From positions 1 through 64,000 of the forward strand of contig NZ_FMYZ01000019.1 of NCBI RefSeq assembly GCF_900101625.1: 64,000 nt of DNA, written 5' to 3'. The first letter of the stretch is position 1, and each line of letters begins with the position of its first letter. Positions 26,471 through 34,170 of this stretch are shown here, in pieces. Both the position numbers and the translations under genes were made by a program. The notes under the pieces are model-generated. The model worked only from the letters and a program-made list of their open reading frames with translations, ran no database searches and had not been told where the DNA came from. The stretch comes from Cupriavidus sp. YR651 (GTDB taxonomy: Bacteria; Pseudomonadota; Gammaproteobacteria; Burkholderiales; Burkholderiaceae).

Positions 26471-27229
26471 TCAGCCGCGTCCCACGAACGGCATCTTGGT
26501 GGCCATCACCGTCATGAACTGCACATTGGCATCCAGCGGCAGGTTGGCCATGTGCAGCACCGAACTGGCGATGTGGGCCACGTCGATCAGCGGCTCCGGC
26601 CGAATCTCGCCGTTGGCTTGCGGAACGCCACGCGCCATGCGGTTGGCCATGTCCGTCCCGGCATTGCCGATGTCGATCTGCCCGCAGGCGATATCCCATG
26701 CGCGGCCGTCGAGCGACAGGCTCTTGGTCAACCCCGTGATGGCGTGCTTGGTGGCGGTATAGGGCACGGTGTTCGGGCGCGGCGCGTGCGCGGAAATCGA
26801 ACCGTTATTGATAATCCGCCCGCCACGCGGGTCCTGCGATTTCATCATCGCAAACGCACCTCGCGCGCACAGGAAGGCACCGGTCAGGTTGGTATCGACC
26901 ACGGCCTTCCACTGCTCGACCGACAGCTCGTCGATCGGGACGGCCGGTGCGTTGATGCCGGCGTTATTGAAGAGCACATCCAGGCGGCCAAAACGCTCGC
27001 GGATGCGGGCAAAGAGCTGGTCCACCGACGCCGGATCGCCGACATCGCACTGCACCGCCAGCGCGGTCTGCCCGGCGGCGTTGGCCTGGGCGGCCAGCGC
27101 CTCCAGCGTCTCCGCCGTCCGGCCCGCCAGGACCACGCGATAGCCATCGGCCAGCATCGCCTGGGCCACGGCCTTGCCAATCCCGCGGGCAGCGCCCGTC
27201 ACCAATGCGACTTTTGTTTCTTGAGTCAT
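26471..27229 (-). CDS. Short-chain dehydrogenase/reductase
   Basis: 252-residue NAD(P)-dependent oxidoreductase of the classical SDR type. The cofactor site is TGAARGIG (11-18) and the structural motif NNAG is at 88-91. Catalytic Ser is near 144-146 (NNGSIS), Tyr157 and Lys161 (YTATK). GGAGAC lies upstream of the ATG. Substrate is unknown. It follows the DUF4153 membrane protein on the same strand with a 17-nt gap and may be its operon partner. Confidence 0.9.
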   Translation of the reverse strand: MTQETKVALVTGAARGIGKAVAQAMLADGYRVVLAGRTAETLEALAAQANAAGQTALAVQCDVGDPASVDQLFARIRERFGRLDVLFNNAGINAPAVPIDELSVEQWKAVVDTNLTGAFLCARGAFAMMKSQDPRGGRIINNGSISAHAPRPNTVPYTATKHAITGLTKSLSLDGRAWDIACGQIDIGNAGTDMANRMARGVPQANGEIRPEPLIDVAHIASSVLHMANLPLDANVQFMTVMATKMPFVGRG

Positions 27230-27246
27230 GCTGTTGTCTCCGTTTG

Positions 27247-29088
27247 TCAGGGTGTGCAGGGTGTCTCCGCCCGGTCGGTCGGCTGGAGGCGCAGGCGTCG
27301 TCCGTTGATGGCGAGGTCCGGCATGGCCGGCGCCGTCGCCCGGTAGCTGCCCTGTGCCAGGGCCTCGCCCATCATGGCCTCGCAGCCTCGTGGCATGTAG
27401 AAATTGGCCGTGACGCGCCAGAGGCCCGCTTCATCGGCCTCCAGCAACACGCCGAAGCGCGTCGATGCCTTCATCAACATCACGGCGGGTCCGCGCTCCG
27501 GAGCCAGATCCACGATATACGCGTCGCACCGTTCGCCGGCCGATCTCAGGCAATCCGGCAGCCCACCCTGCGCATTGCCGCTTCGCCAGTCGTTGGAAAC
27601 AAAGGTAGCGGGCAACGCGCGCCCCGTGGTGCGAACCGTCAGATTCTTGCCGATGGCGGCGGCGTCCAGTGGCGCGGCGGGCGGCACGATCTTGCCGGCG
27701 GCTCGCTTCTGCGTGACCGCTTCAATGCGCTCACGAATCGCTGCCGCGTTGGGCCCGGACGTATCGGCCCGCAGGCTCGCCAGTGCTTCCCGGCCGTAAC
27801 GCGCCGCACGGAGCTGCAGGTACTGGAAATCGAACTGTTCGGGCGATACCTTGCCGGCCTTGAGCCGTGCCACCTGGTTCCACACGGACAGCCGCGCCGG
27901 GTCCGCCACCGGCGTGAAAACAGCCACCAGCACCGCCAGCGTCACCCATGCCGTCAGCACATTGGTTGGCGCGATGCGCCGCAGCGAGCCATGACGCTCC
28001 AGCGCCGCCCATGCATAGCCCACCGCATAGCAGCCCGCCACGATCAGCGCGGCCGCCACCAGCACCCGGCGATCCGACAGCCCGTACTGGCCGATCCGCA
28101 GCGCCAGTGCGTAGCCCGCGATGGCGACCAGCGGCGCCAGCGTCAGGCAGCCGACGTATGTGGCCCGGCGCAACACGCGGGGCAGCGGGCCCTCGCCCAG
28201 GCCACTCTTGTAGACCGCGTTGATCAGTACGATCTGCACCGCCGCCACGCCCAGCAGCAGCGAGGCCGCCCAGCGCGTGGCCCAGAGCGGCGCCAGCCCC
28301 TTGACCAGCAGCGAGAGCAGGAAACCCGTCACGATCAGCACCAGCAACGGCAATATCCACGACAACAGCGTCAGCACCAGCGTACGCAGGCCACGGATAA
28401 AGTCATCGCGCACATCGGTGATATGGAGTCCGACTGCAAAGGCAATCGTCAGCACGGGAATGTTGAACCACGCTTCCCGGAGCAACTCGCCCAGGAATTT
28501 GAGTTGCAGCAACAGGAACAATCCCGCGCCCAGCCAAAGGACCAGATAAAGGACGACGGCAAACAGCGCCGCCAGATGGATTTGCAGACCCAGTTTCCAG
28601 CCCGTGCGGAAGTACGCCGGATATGGCGCAAACCATGTGCCGGCCGACTCGCCGGCGACGATCAGCGCGTAACTGATAAAGACGAAGACGCTGGCATAAA
28701 ACCATGCCGTCGCGCCGGGAAACACCAACGCCCATGCGCTTGCGATATCGACGGGCGGGCCCGCGTCCTGCCCCGGACCGGCCAGCCGCCATGCGCTATG
28801 CCAGGCCAGCCAGGCCACCACCGCGCCGAGCGCGACGCACCAGACGGCCAGCCGGGAGGCCCGGAGTTGCGCAAACCCGAGGGTGACCACCGGCGGAATC
28901 AGCAGCGATACCAGCACGAGGGGACCAAAAAACGGGCTCTGCGCCAGCAAGGTGCGCGCGGCCAGCTCCCGGAATAGCCAGTAAAGGAGAATGCCTTGCC
29001 CGGCACCCACCAGAATGCGCCCGAGTAATAGCGAGGTATTGCCCTGCCCGGCTTCCCTGCCGCCGCCACCTGCCGAAATTGCGTGCAT
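27247..29088 (-). CDS. DUF4153 integral membrane protein
   Basis: 613-residue polytopic inner membrane protein with about eleven to twelve hydrophobic spans in the first 400 residues. A soluble C-terminal domain of about 200 residues begins after the Trp/Asn-rich segment WNQVARLKAGK. The spans and the positions of conserved Pro and Tyr residues fit the DUF4153 family, whose function is unknown. AAAGGGG precedes the ATG at 29088. It is probably first in a two-gene transcript with the SDR gene, and divergent from the MFS carrier. Confidence 0.8.
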   Translation of the reverse strand: MHAISAGGGGREAGQGNTSLLLGRILVGAGQGILLYWLFRELAARTLLAQSPFFGPLVLVSLLIPPVVTLGFAQLRASRLAVWCVALGAVVAWLAWHSAWRLAGPGQDAGPPVDIASAWALVFPGATAWFYASVFVFISYALIVAGESAGTWFAPYPAYFRTGWKLGLQIHLAALFAVVLYLVLWLGAGLFLLLQLKFLGELLREAWFNIPVLTIAFAVGLHITDVRDDFIRGLRTLVLTLLSWILPLLVLIVTGFLLSLLVKGLAPLWATRWAASLLLGVAAVQIVLINAVYKSGLGEGPLPRVLRRATYVGCLTLAPLVAIAGYALALRIGQYGLSDRRVLVAAALIVAGCYAVGYAWAALERHGSLRRIAPTNVLTAWVTLAVLVAVFTPVADPARLSVWNQVARLKAGKVSPEQFDFQYLQLRAARYGREALASLRADTSGPNAAAIRERIEAVTQKRAAGKIVPPAAPLDAAAIGKNLTVRTTGRALPATFVSNDWRSGNAQGGLPDCLRSAGERCDAYIVDLAPERGPAVMLMKASTRFGVLLEADEAGLWRVTANFYMPRGCEAMMGEALAQGSYRATAPAMPDLAINGRRLRLQPTDRAETPCTP

Positions 29089-29307
29089 CGGTGCCCCTTT
29101 TTAATGTTTGGATTTGGCAATGCAGCGTCATGATAATCAGGTTGCGGCAGAAATGGCGCTCACTGCACCCCGCCATCTGATCTAAAGATATAACAACAAA
29201 GCATTTGGCCGTGCAGTGGCCTTCGCTTACGATCGGGCGGTCTTTTTCTCGCAGGACGGGCCGATCACGCCTGTCCGCCGCGCCTTCTTCAGCCGCCCCC
29301 AATCATC

Positions 29308-30774
29308 ATGTCAGCCGATCTCGCCCTGTCGCCTGCCTCCGCCACGCAGGCCGCCTCCCCGGCGGCCGCCACGGCCAAGGCAACCATCCGCTCCGCCGCC
29401 GATGTGGCCAAACTCGTCAACCAGGGCGGCGCGGCCGTCAGCAATGCACGCATCGTCGTGGCGATTGCGCTGGGCGGCATTTTCCTGGACGCCTACGACC
29501 TCGGCGCGCTGGCCTTCGGCCTGAAGGACGTGGCGCGCGAGTTCAACCTGTCCCCGGCGGGCACCGGCATGGTGGCGTCGGCCATCACGTTCGGCGCCAT
29601 CGTCGGCGCGTTCCTGGGCGGGTACTTCACCGACCGCATTGGCCGCTACCGCGTGTTCATGGCGGACATGGTCTTCTTCGTCGTGGCCGCCATCGCCTGC
29701 GCGTTCGCCCCCAACGAGTACGTGCTTGCTGGCGCCCGCTTCGTGATGGGGCTGGGGGTCGGCATTGACCTACCCGTGGCCATGGCATTCCTGGCCGAAT
29801 TCTCGAAACTGCAAGGCAAGGGCAACAAGGCCGCCCGGGTGGCGATGTGGTGCCCAACCTGGTACGCCGCCATCTGCGTCTCCTACCTGCTGGTGCTGCT
29901 TTGCTATTCGGTGCTGCCGCAATCGCACAGCGGCCTGCTCTGGCGCATCATCCTCGGCTTCGGCGCGGTGCCCGCACTGGTCATCATCGCCGTGCGCAGC
30001 CGTTATATGAGCGAATCGCCGGTCTGGGCCGCCAACCAGGGCGACCTGCAAGGCGCCGCGAAGATCCTGCGGCAGTCCTACGGGATCGACGCCGTCGTCG
30101 CGCCCGATGCCGTGGTGGAGCCGCCCAAGCGGCCGGCGTCGTGGCGCAACTACGGCCTGCTGCTGAAGGGTGTGTATGCGCGCCGCACCGTGCTGGCCAC
30201 GGTGATGTCGATCGCATCGTCGTTCGCCTACAACGCCGTGGCGTTCGGCCTGCCGGTCATCATCGCCAGCTTCCTGGCGCAATCGATGCTGACCACGATC
30301 CTGGTGTCGCTGGCGCTGAACCTGCTGTTCGCGTTTGTCGGCGGCCTGATCGGCGTGCACCTGGTGCCGAAGACCGGCGCCTGGAAGCTGACCGTGACGG
30401 GCTACGCCTTCCAGCTGGCCGCGCTGATCGGCCTGGCGCTGGTCGGCAAACCCGCCGGTGCCCCGCAGGTGGTGGCCGCCATCGGCTTCCTGGCACTGTT
30501 CCTGTTCGGCCAGGGCTTTGGCCCGGGCGCGCACACCATGACCTATGCGTCGCTGAGCTATCCGACCTCGCTGCGCGGCGTGGGCGTGGGCTTCAACCAG
30601 ACGCTGATGCGCGCCAGCTCCACGGTGTCGCTGTTCCTGTTCCCGGTGCTGGCTGCCGCACTCAGCACCAAGGTGTTCTGGGTCATCGCGCTGGCCCCGC
30701 TGGCCGGGCTGATTGCGCTGCTGGCCATCCGCTGGGAACCGGCCAACTACGACGTCGACGCGGAAGATTTCTGA
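29308..30774 (+). CDS. MFS carrier, sugar or aromatic acid symporter type
   Basis: 488-residue transporter with twelve predicted spans and a roughly 45-residue Ala/Ser-rich cytoplasmic N-terminus. The signature FLGGYFTDRIGRYRVF lies between spans 2 and 3. DAYDLGALAFGL in span 1 is typical of the aromatic acid:H+ symporter/sugar porter branch. The substrate cannot be told from sequence. A strong Rho-independent terminator follows, so the gene is monocistronic. Divergent from the DUF4153 gene across about 220 nt. Confidence 0.9.
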   Translation: MSADLALSPASATQAASPAAATAKATIRSAADVAKLVNQGGAAVSNARIVVAIALGGIFLDAYDLGALAFGLKDVAREFNLSPAGTGMVASAITFGAIVGAFLGGYFTDRIGRYRVFMADMVFFVVAAIACAFAPNEYVLAGARFVMGLGVGIDLPVAMAFLAEFSKLQGKGNKAARVAMWCPTWYAAICVSYLLVLLCYSVLPQSHSGLLWRIILGFGAVPALVIIAVRSRYMSESPVWAANQGDLQGAAKILRQSYGIDAVVAPDAVVEPPKRPASWRNYGLLLKGVYARRTVLATVMSIASSFAYNAVAFGLPVIIASFLAQSMLTTILVSLALNLLFAFVGGLIGVHLVPKTGAWKLTVTGYAFQLAALIGLALVGKPAGAPQVVAAIGFLALFLFGQGFGPGAHTMTYASLSYPTSLRGVGVGFNQTLMRASSTVSLFLFPVLAAALSTKVFWVIALAPLAGLIALLAIRWEPANYDVDAEDF

Positions 30775-30808
30775 CGCGCGAACGCAAGACTTCGCGCGAC
30801 ATCGCACT

Positions 30809-30830
30809 ACGGCCCTTCGGGGCCGTTTTT
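30809..30830 (+). terminator. Rho-independent terminator after the MFS gene
   Basis: ACGGCCC-TTCG-GGGCCGT has a stable tetraloop and is followed by a run of five T's (30826-30830). Confidence 0.9.
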
Positions 30831-30928
30831 CGTTTGTGGTGTGCACATTTGTGGACATTGCAATCGGGGCTACAGCGCATGTGGGGGGCCGCCGTTAAAG
30901 GCGTCATCGCGGCCACCTCTCCCCTGCC

Positions 30929-32488
30929 ATGTTCAACAAGCTCTCCATCCGTCTCCGCCTCAATGCCGCGCTCACGTTGCTCGCCGCGCTGCTGACCGCT
31001 ATCGGCATCATCGGCGTCGTCGGCATGCGCGCGTCCGACGCCGACATCCGCGAAATCCATACCAACCAGCTGGCCTCCACCGCATTCGTAGCGAAATCCC
31101 AGCTCAATGCCGCCGTCATCCGCACCACGCTGGATCGCGCGGTCTTCCACGCCGATGCCGCCGACGTGCCGGCCACGATCGACAAGGCCATCGCCTATCG
31201 CGCCAAGTCGGAAGCAGCCTGGCAGGCTTACCAGGCCTTGCCGAAGGCGGAGGCCGAAAAGCCGCTCTCGGCCGCCGTGGAGGCCAGGCGGGCCACGTTC
31301 TTCCGCGACGGGGTGGAGCCGCTGATCGCGGCGCTGCGCGCTGGCGATGCCGCCGCCAGCGACCGCGCCGTGATGGTGACCATTCCGCCGCTGTTCGTCG
31401 CGCTCACGGCCGCCGTGGACGCGCTCGAGAGCAATCAGGGCGAGCAGGCCAAGGCCATGTACGAGCACGCCACCGCGCGTTCGGAGCGGTTCCTGTGGCT
31501 GGTCACTTCCGCTATCGGCATCGGTCTCGTCGCGGCGCTCGGCTGCGCCATCGGCCTGCAACGCGCCATCTCCGCGCCACTCTCGCGCATGCTCGGCAGC
31601 TTCGGCGAGATCTCGCGCGGCAACCTGACCGAGACCATCCGCGTCACCGGCCAGGACGAAATGGGCGCGCTGACGCGTGGCTTGCAAGACATGCAGCGCG
31701 GCCTGATCGATGCCATCCAGACGATGCGCGGCGGCAGCGAAGCCATTGCCGGCGCCACGCAGCAGATCGCCGCAGGCAACCTCGACCTCTCGCAACGCAC
31801 GGAGGAGCAGGCCAGCGCGCTGGAGCAAACCGCGTCCAGCATGGAGGAACTGACTTCGATCGTGAAGCAGAACGCCGACAACGCCCGGCAAGCCAACGCG
31901 CTGGCCGCGCAGGCATCGGAGACGGCATCGCGTGGTGGCGACGATGTGCGCCGCGTAGTCAACACGATGGGCGAGATCCAGTTGGCATCGCGCAAGATCG
32001 GCGACATCACTGGCGTGATCGAAGGCATCGCGTTCCAGACCAATATCCTCGCCCTCAACGCCGCCGTGGAAGCGGCGCGCGCGGGCGAACAGGGCCGCGG
32101 TTTCGCGGTGGTTGCGGGAGAAGTCCGCGCGCTGGCGCAGCGCTCCGCATCGGCCGCCAAGGAAATCGTGCAACTCATCAACGATACGGTGAGCCGCGTG
32201 GATGCCGGCACGCGCCAGGTGGATCAGGCGGGCTCGACGATGCACGACGTGGTGCAGGCTGTTCGCCGCGTGACGGACATCATGGGCGAGATCAGCGCGG
32301 CGTCCACCGAACAGAGTGCCGGTATCGAGCAGGTCAGCCTGGCCGTCAACCAGATGGACCAGGTCACCCAGCAGAATGCCGCGCTGGTGGAGGAAGCCGC
32401 CTCCGCCGCGCAGGCACTCGAAGAGCAGGCCGGCGTGCTGCGGGCATCGGTGGCGTCGTTCCGGCTGCCGGCGGCCGTGGTCCGCTGA
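30929..32488 (+). CDS. Methyl-accepting chemotaxis protein (Tar-like)
   Basis: 519-residue chemoreceptor. TM1 (about 10-30), a periplasmic four-helix-bundle ligand domain (about 35-190), TM2 (about 191-212), HAMP and a long cytoplasmic coiled coil with methylation regions follow. The signalling tip IAFQTNILALNAAVEAARAG is conserved. No C-terminal CheR-binding pentapeptide is seen. The ligand is unknown. Its end converges closely (15 nt) on the threonine dehydratase gene. A homologous receptor is encoded at 55.3-56.8 kb. Confidence 0.93.
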   Translation: MFNKLSIRLRLNAALTLLAALLTAIGIIGVVGMRASDADIREIHTNQLASTAFVAKSQLNAAVIRTTLDRAVFHADAADVPATIDKAIAYRAKSEAAWQAYQALPKAEAEKPLSAAVEARRATFFRDGVEPLIAALRAGDAAASDRAVMVTIPPLFVALTAAVDALESNQGEQAKAMYEHATARSERFLWLVTSAIGIGLVAALGCAIGLQRAISAPLSRMLGSFGEISRGNLTETIRVTGQDEMGALTRGLQDMQRGLIDAIQTMRGGSEAIAGATQQIAAGNLDLSQRTEEQASALEQTASSMEELTSIVKQNADNARQANALAAQASETASRGGDDVRRVVNTMGEIQLASRKIGDITGVIEGIAFQTNILALNAAVEAARAGEQGRGFAVVAGEVRALAQRSASAAKEIVQLINDTVSRVDAGTRQVDQAGSTMHDVVQAVRRVTDIMGEISAASTEQSAGIEQVSLAVNQMDQVTQQNAALVEEAASAAQALEEQAGVLRASVASFRLPAAVVR

Positions 32489-32503
32489 ATCGCTGAATCG
32501 TGC

Positions 32504-33628
32504 TCAGCGGGCGGCGGCTTCCACCACTTCCGCCCGCTCCGCCACGATCCGCAGGCGATCGAAGTTCATGTTGGCGCCGGAGGTGATGGCAACCAGCGTT
32601 TGCGGCGCGCCGCCAGCCTGTTCGGCAAATCGCTTCAGTCCGGCCACGGCCAGCGCGCCGGCCGGCTCCACCAGGCTGCGCGTGTCCTGGAACACATCCT
32701 TGATGGCCGCACACAACGCGTCGGTATCCACCGTCAGCACATCGTCCAGATGGGCCCGGCAGAGCCGGAAGGTCTCCTCGCCGACGCGCTTGACGGCGGT
32801 TCCGTCGGAAAACAGCCCCACCTCGCCGAGCGTGATGCGCTCGCCGGCCGCGATCGACCGCGCCATGGCGCAGGAATCCTCGGTCTGCACGCCGATGACG
32901 CGGATCTCCGGGCGCACGGCCTTGACGTAGGCCGCCACGCCCGCGGCCAGGCTGCCACCGCCGATCGGCACGAAGATGGCATCGAGCGGCCCGCGATGCT
33001 GCCGCAGGATTTCCATGCCGACCGTTCCCTGCCCGGCGATCACATCGGGATCATCGAAAGCGGGGATGAAGGTCATGCCGTGCTCGCGCTGCAGCATCAG
33101 CGCGTGGTCACAGGCTTCGCTATACGATTCGCCGGCCTGGACGACCTCCACCATCGCCCCGCCATGGGTCCGCACCGCATCGATCTTGACCTGCGGCGCC
33201 GTCAGCGGCACCACGATGATCGCCCGCACGCCGAGCCGGGCCGCCGACAGCGCCACGCCCTGCGCATGATTGCCCGCGGAGGCGGTGATGACGCCGCGCG
33301 CCAGCGCTTCCGCCGGCAGGTTGACCATCTTGTTGTACGCGCCGCGCACCTTGAACGAGAACACGGGCTGCTGATCCTCGCGCTTGAACAGGACCCGATG
33401 GCCCAGCCGGGCGGACAACCCGGGGGCGGAATCCATCGCGGTCTCCCGGGCCACGTCGTAGACGCGCGCGGTCAGGATGCGCTTGAGGTAGCCATCGGCA
33501 TCCCGGGCACCGAGGTCCGGCGAACGGCCAGCGGATGGCGATGCGGACGCCGACGTGGCGGATAGCACGGAGGGCGGCGTGGTGCGCGCGGCGGATGGCG
33601 GGGGGGTTCGGGCGGCGGTTAACGGCAT
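32504..33628 (-). CDS. ilvA: Threonine dehydratase lacking the regulatory domain
   Basis: 374-residue PLP enzyme deaminating threonine (or serine) to 2-oxobutyrate, the first step toward isoleucine. PLP Lys lies in FSFKVRGAYN, and SAGNHAQG and GGGSLAAG contact the phosphate. GGAAGGAG precedes ATG 33628. An unusual Ala/Pro/Ser/Thr-rich leader of about 45 residues precedes the catalytic domain. Biosynthetic IlvA proteins continue for about 150-190 residues with ACT-like domains that bind Ile and Val. Here the frame stops right after the catalytic domain (SGANMNF ... AERAEVVEAAAR). Feedback inhibition is therefore unlikely. An attenuator-like leader precedes it. It could instead be a catabolic dehydratase, but the upstream Ile leader favours a role in isoleucine supply. 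Confidence 0.88.
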   Translation of the reverse strand: MPLTAARTPPPSAARTTPPSVLSATSASASPSAGRSPDLGARDADGYLKRILTARVYDVARETAMDSAPGLSARLGHRVLFKREDQQPVFSFKVRGAYNKMVNLPAEALARGVITASAGNHAQGVALSAARLGVRAIIVVPLTAPQVKIDAVRTHGGAMVEVVQAGESYSEACDHALMLQREHGMTFIPAFDDPDVIAGQGTVGMEILRQHRGPLDAIFVPIGGGSLAAGVAAYVKAVRPEIRVIGVQTEDSCAMARSIAAGERITLGEVGLFSDGTAVKRVGEETFRLCRAHLDDVLTVDTDALCAAIKDVFQDTRSLVEPAGALAVAGLKRFAEQAGGAPQTLVAITSGANMNFDRLRIVAERAEVVEAAAR

Positions 33629-33672
33629 GGGGCGCTCCTTCCTGAAGGGGAAAATACCCGGGAGGCGGCCAC

Positions 33673-33698
33673 AAAAAACCCGCCTCGGTGGGCGGGTT
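33673..33698 (-). terminator. Attenuator terminator upstream of ilvA
   Basis: On the minus strand AACCCGCC pairs with GGCGGGTT around a 6-nt loop (8-bp stem) and is followed by six T's (A run at 33673-33678 on the plus strand). It lies about 45 nt upstream of the ilvA start and 25 nt after the leader ORF stop. The position inside the leader makes it an attenuator rather than an end-of-gene terminator. Confidence 0.85.
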
Positions 33699-33722
33699 GT
33701 GTTGTCTACCTGTCGACGCGCG

Positions 33723-33812
33723 CTAACCCACCATTCGAGGAATGGTGCGAATAATCGCGGCAATGCGGGCGGCACTACGGACGTCGAAATGGATGTCGCC
33801 ATGGATGTCCAT
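33723..33812 (-). CDS. Putative isoleucine leader peptide of ilvA
   Basis: A 29-residue frame (ATG 33812, stop TAG 33723-33725) whose end reads ARIAAIIRTIPRMVG. Four of eight residues are Ile, all encoded by ATT, a codon that is rare in this GC-rich DNA. A longer frame from ATG 33869 adds two RTGY repeats; ribosome binding sites are weak for both. The stop codon sits inside the antiterminator segment of the hairpins described separately. The arrangement is that of a ribosome-sensed leader peptide in which Ile starvation stalls translation at these codons. No other function is suggested. Confidence 0.7.
   Translation of the reverse strand: MDIHGDIHFDVRSAARIAAIIRTIPRMVG
33729..33747 (-). promoter_or_regulatory. 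Pause hairpin (1:2) and antiterminator segment in the ilvA leader
   Basis: On the minus strand CACCATTC pairs perfectly with GAATGGTG around CTC. The first arm overlaps the last Thr-Ile codons. The adjoining segment GGTGGGTT (33725-33732) can instead pair with AACCCGCC, the first arm of the terminator, with one G-U pair. This gives the classic alternative 1:2, 2:3 and 3:4 structures. Confidence 0.75.
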
Positions 33813-34170
33813 GCGGGAGCCGATGCGGTAGCCGGTGCGGTAGCCGGTGCGGATGTCGAGGTAGCACATGAAGGCGAGTGTCCGCATTTCGCGTAACGGT
33901 GTCAATCCCAAAATCGCCGCGGCCGGTCCATGCACGGGGCGTCGTGTTGTAGCCGCGCCGACGACAGGGCGCGCATCCCCACCGCGGACGTCAGCGTGGC
34001 GCAAGGTCGTATTAGAATCGTCGCTGTCGATCCGTTCGGCACTGACGAAGCCAGTGGTCATGTTCCGGGTGCGGAATTGCCCCGGACTGGCTTTGCCCGG
34101 GTGTCGCAACGTTTTCCCCATTTTTACCGTTATCAGGCCAGCGACCATTGGATCCCGGGCCGAGGAAAAC

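Larger units (their letters stand above)
33629..34170. other. Divergent control region of ilvA and the PAS-GGDEF-EAL gene
   Basis: Besides the ilvA leader, hairpins and tandem 12-bp repeats (TGCGGTAGCCGG, about 33825-33850), the stretch from about 33890 to 34170 holds no supported gene. It should contain the promoters for both directions. No clear consensus promoter was identified. Confidence 0.5.
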
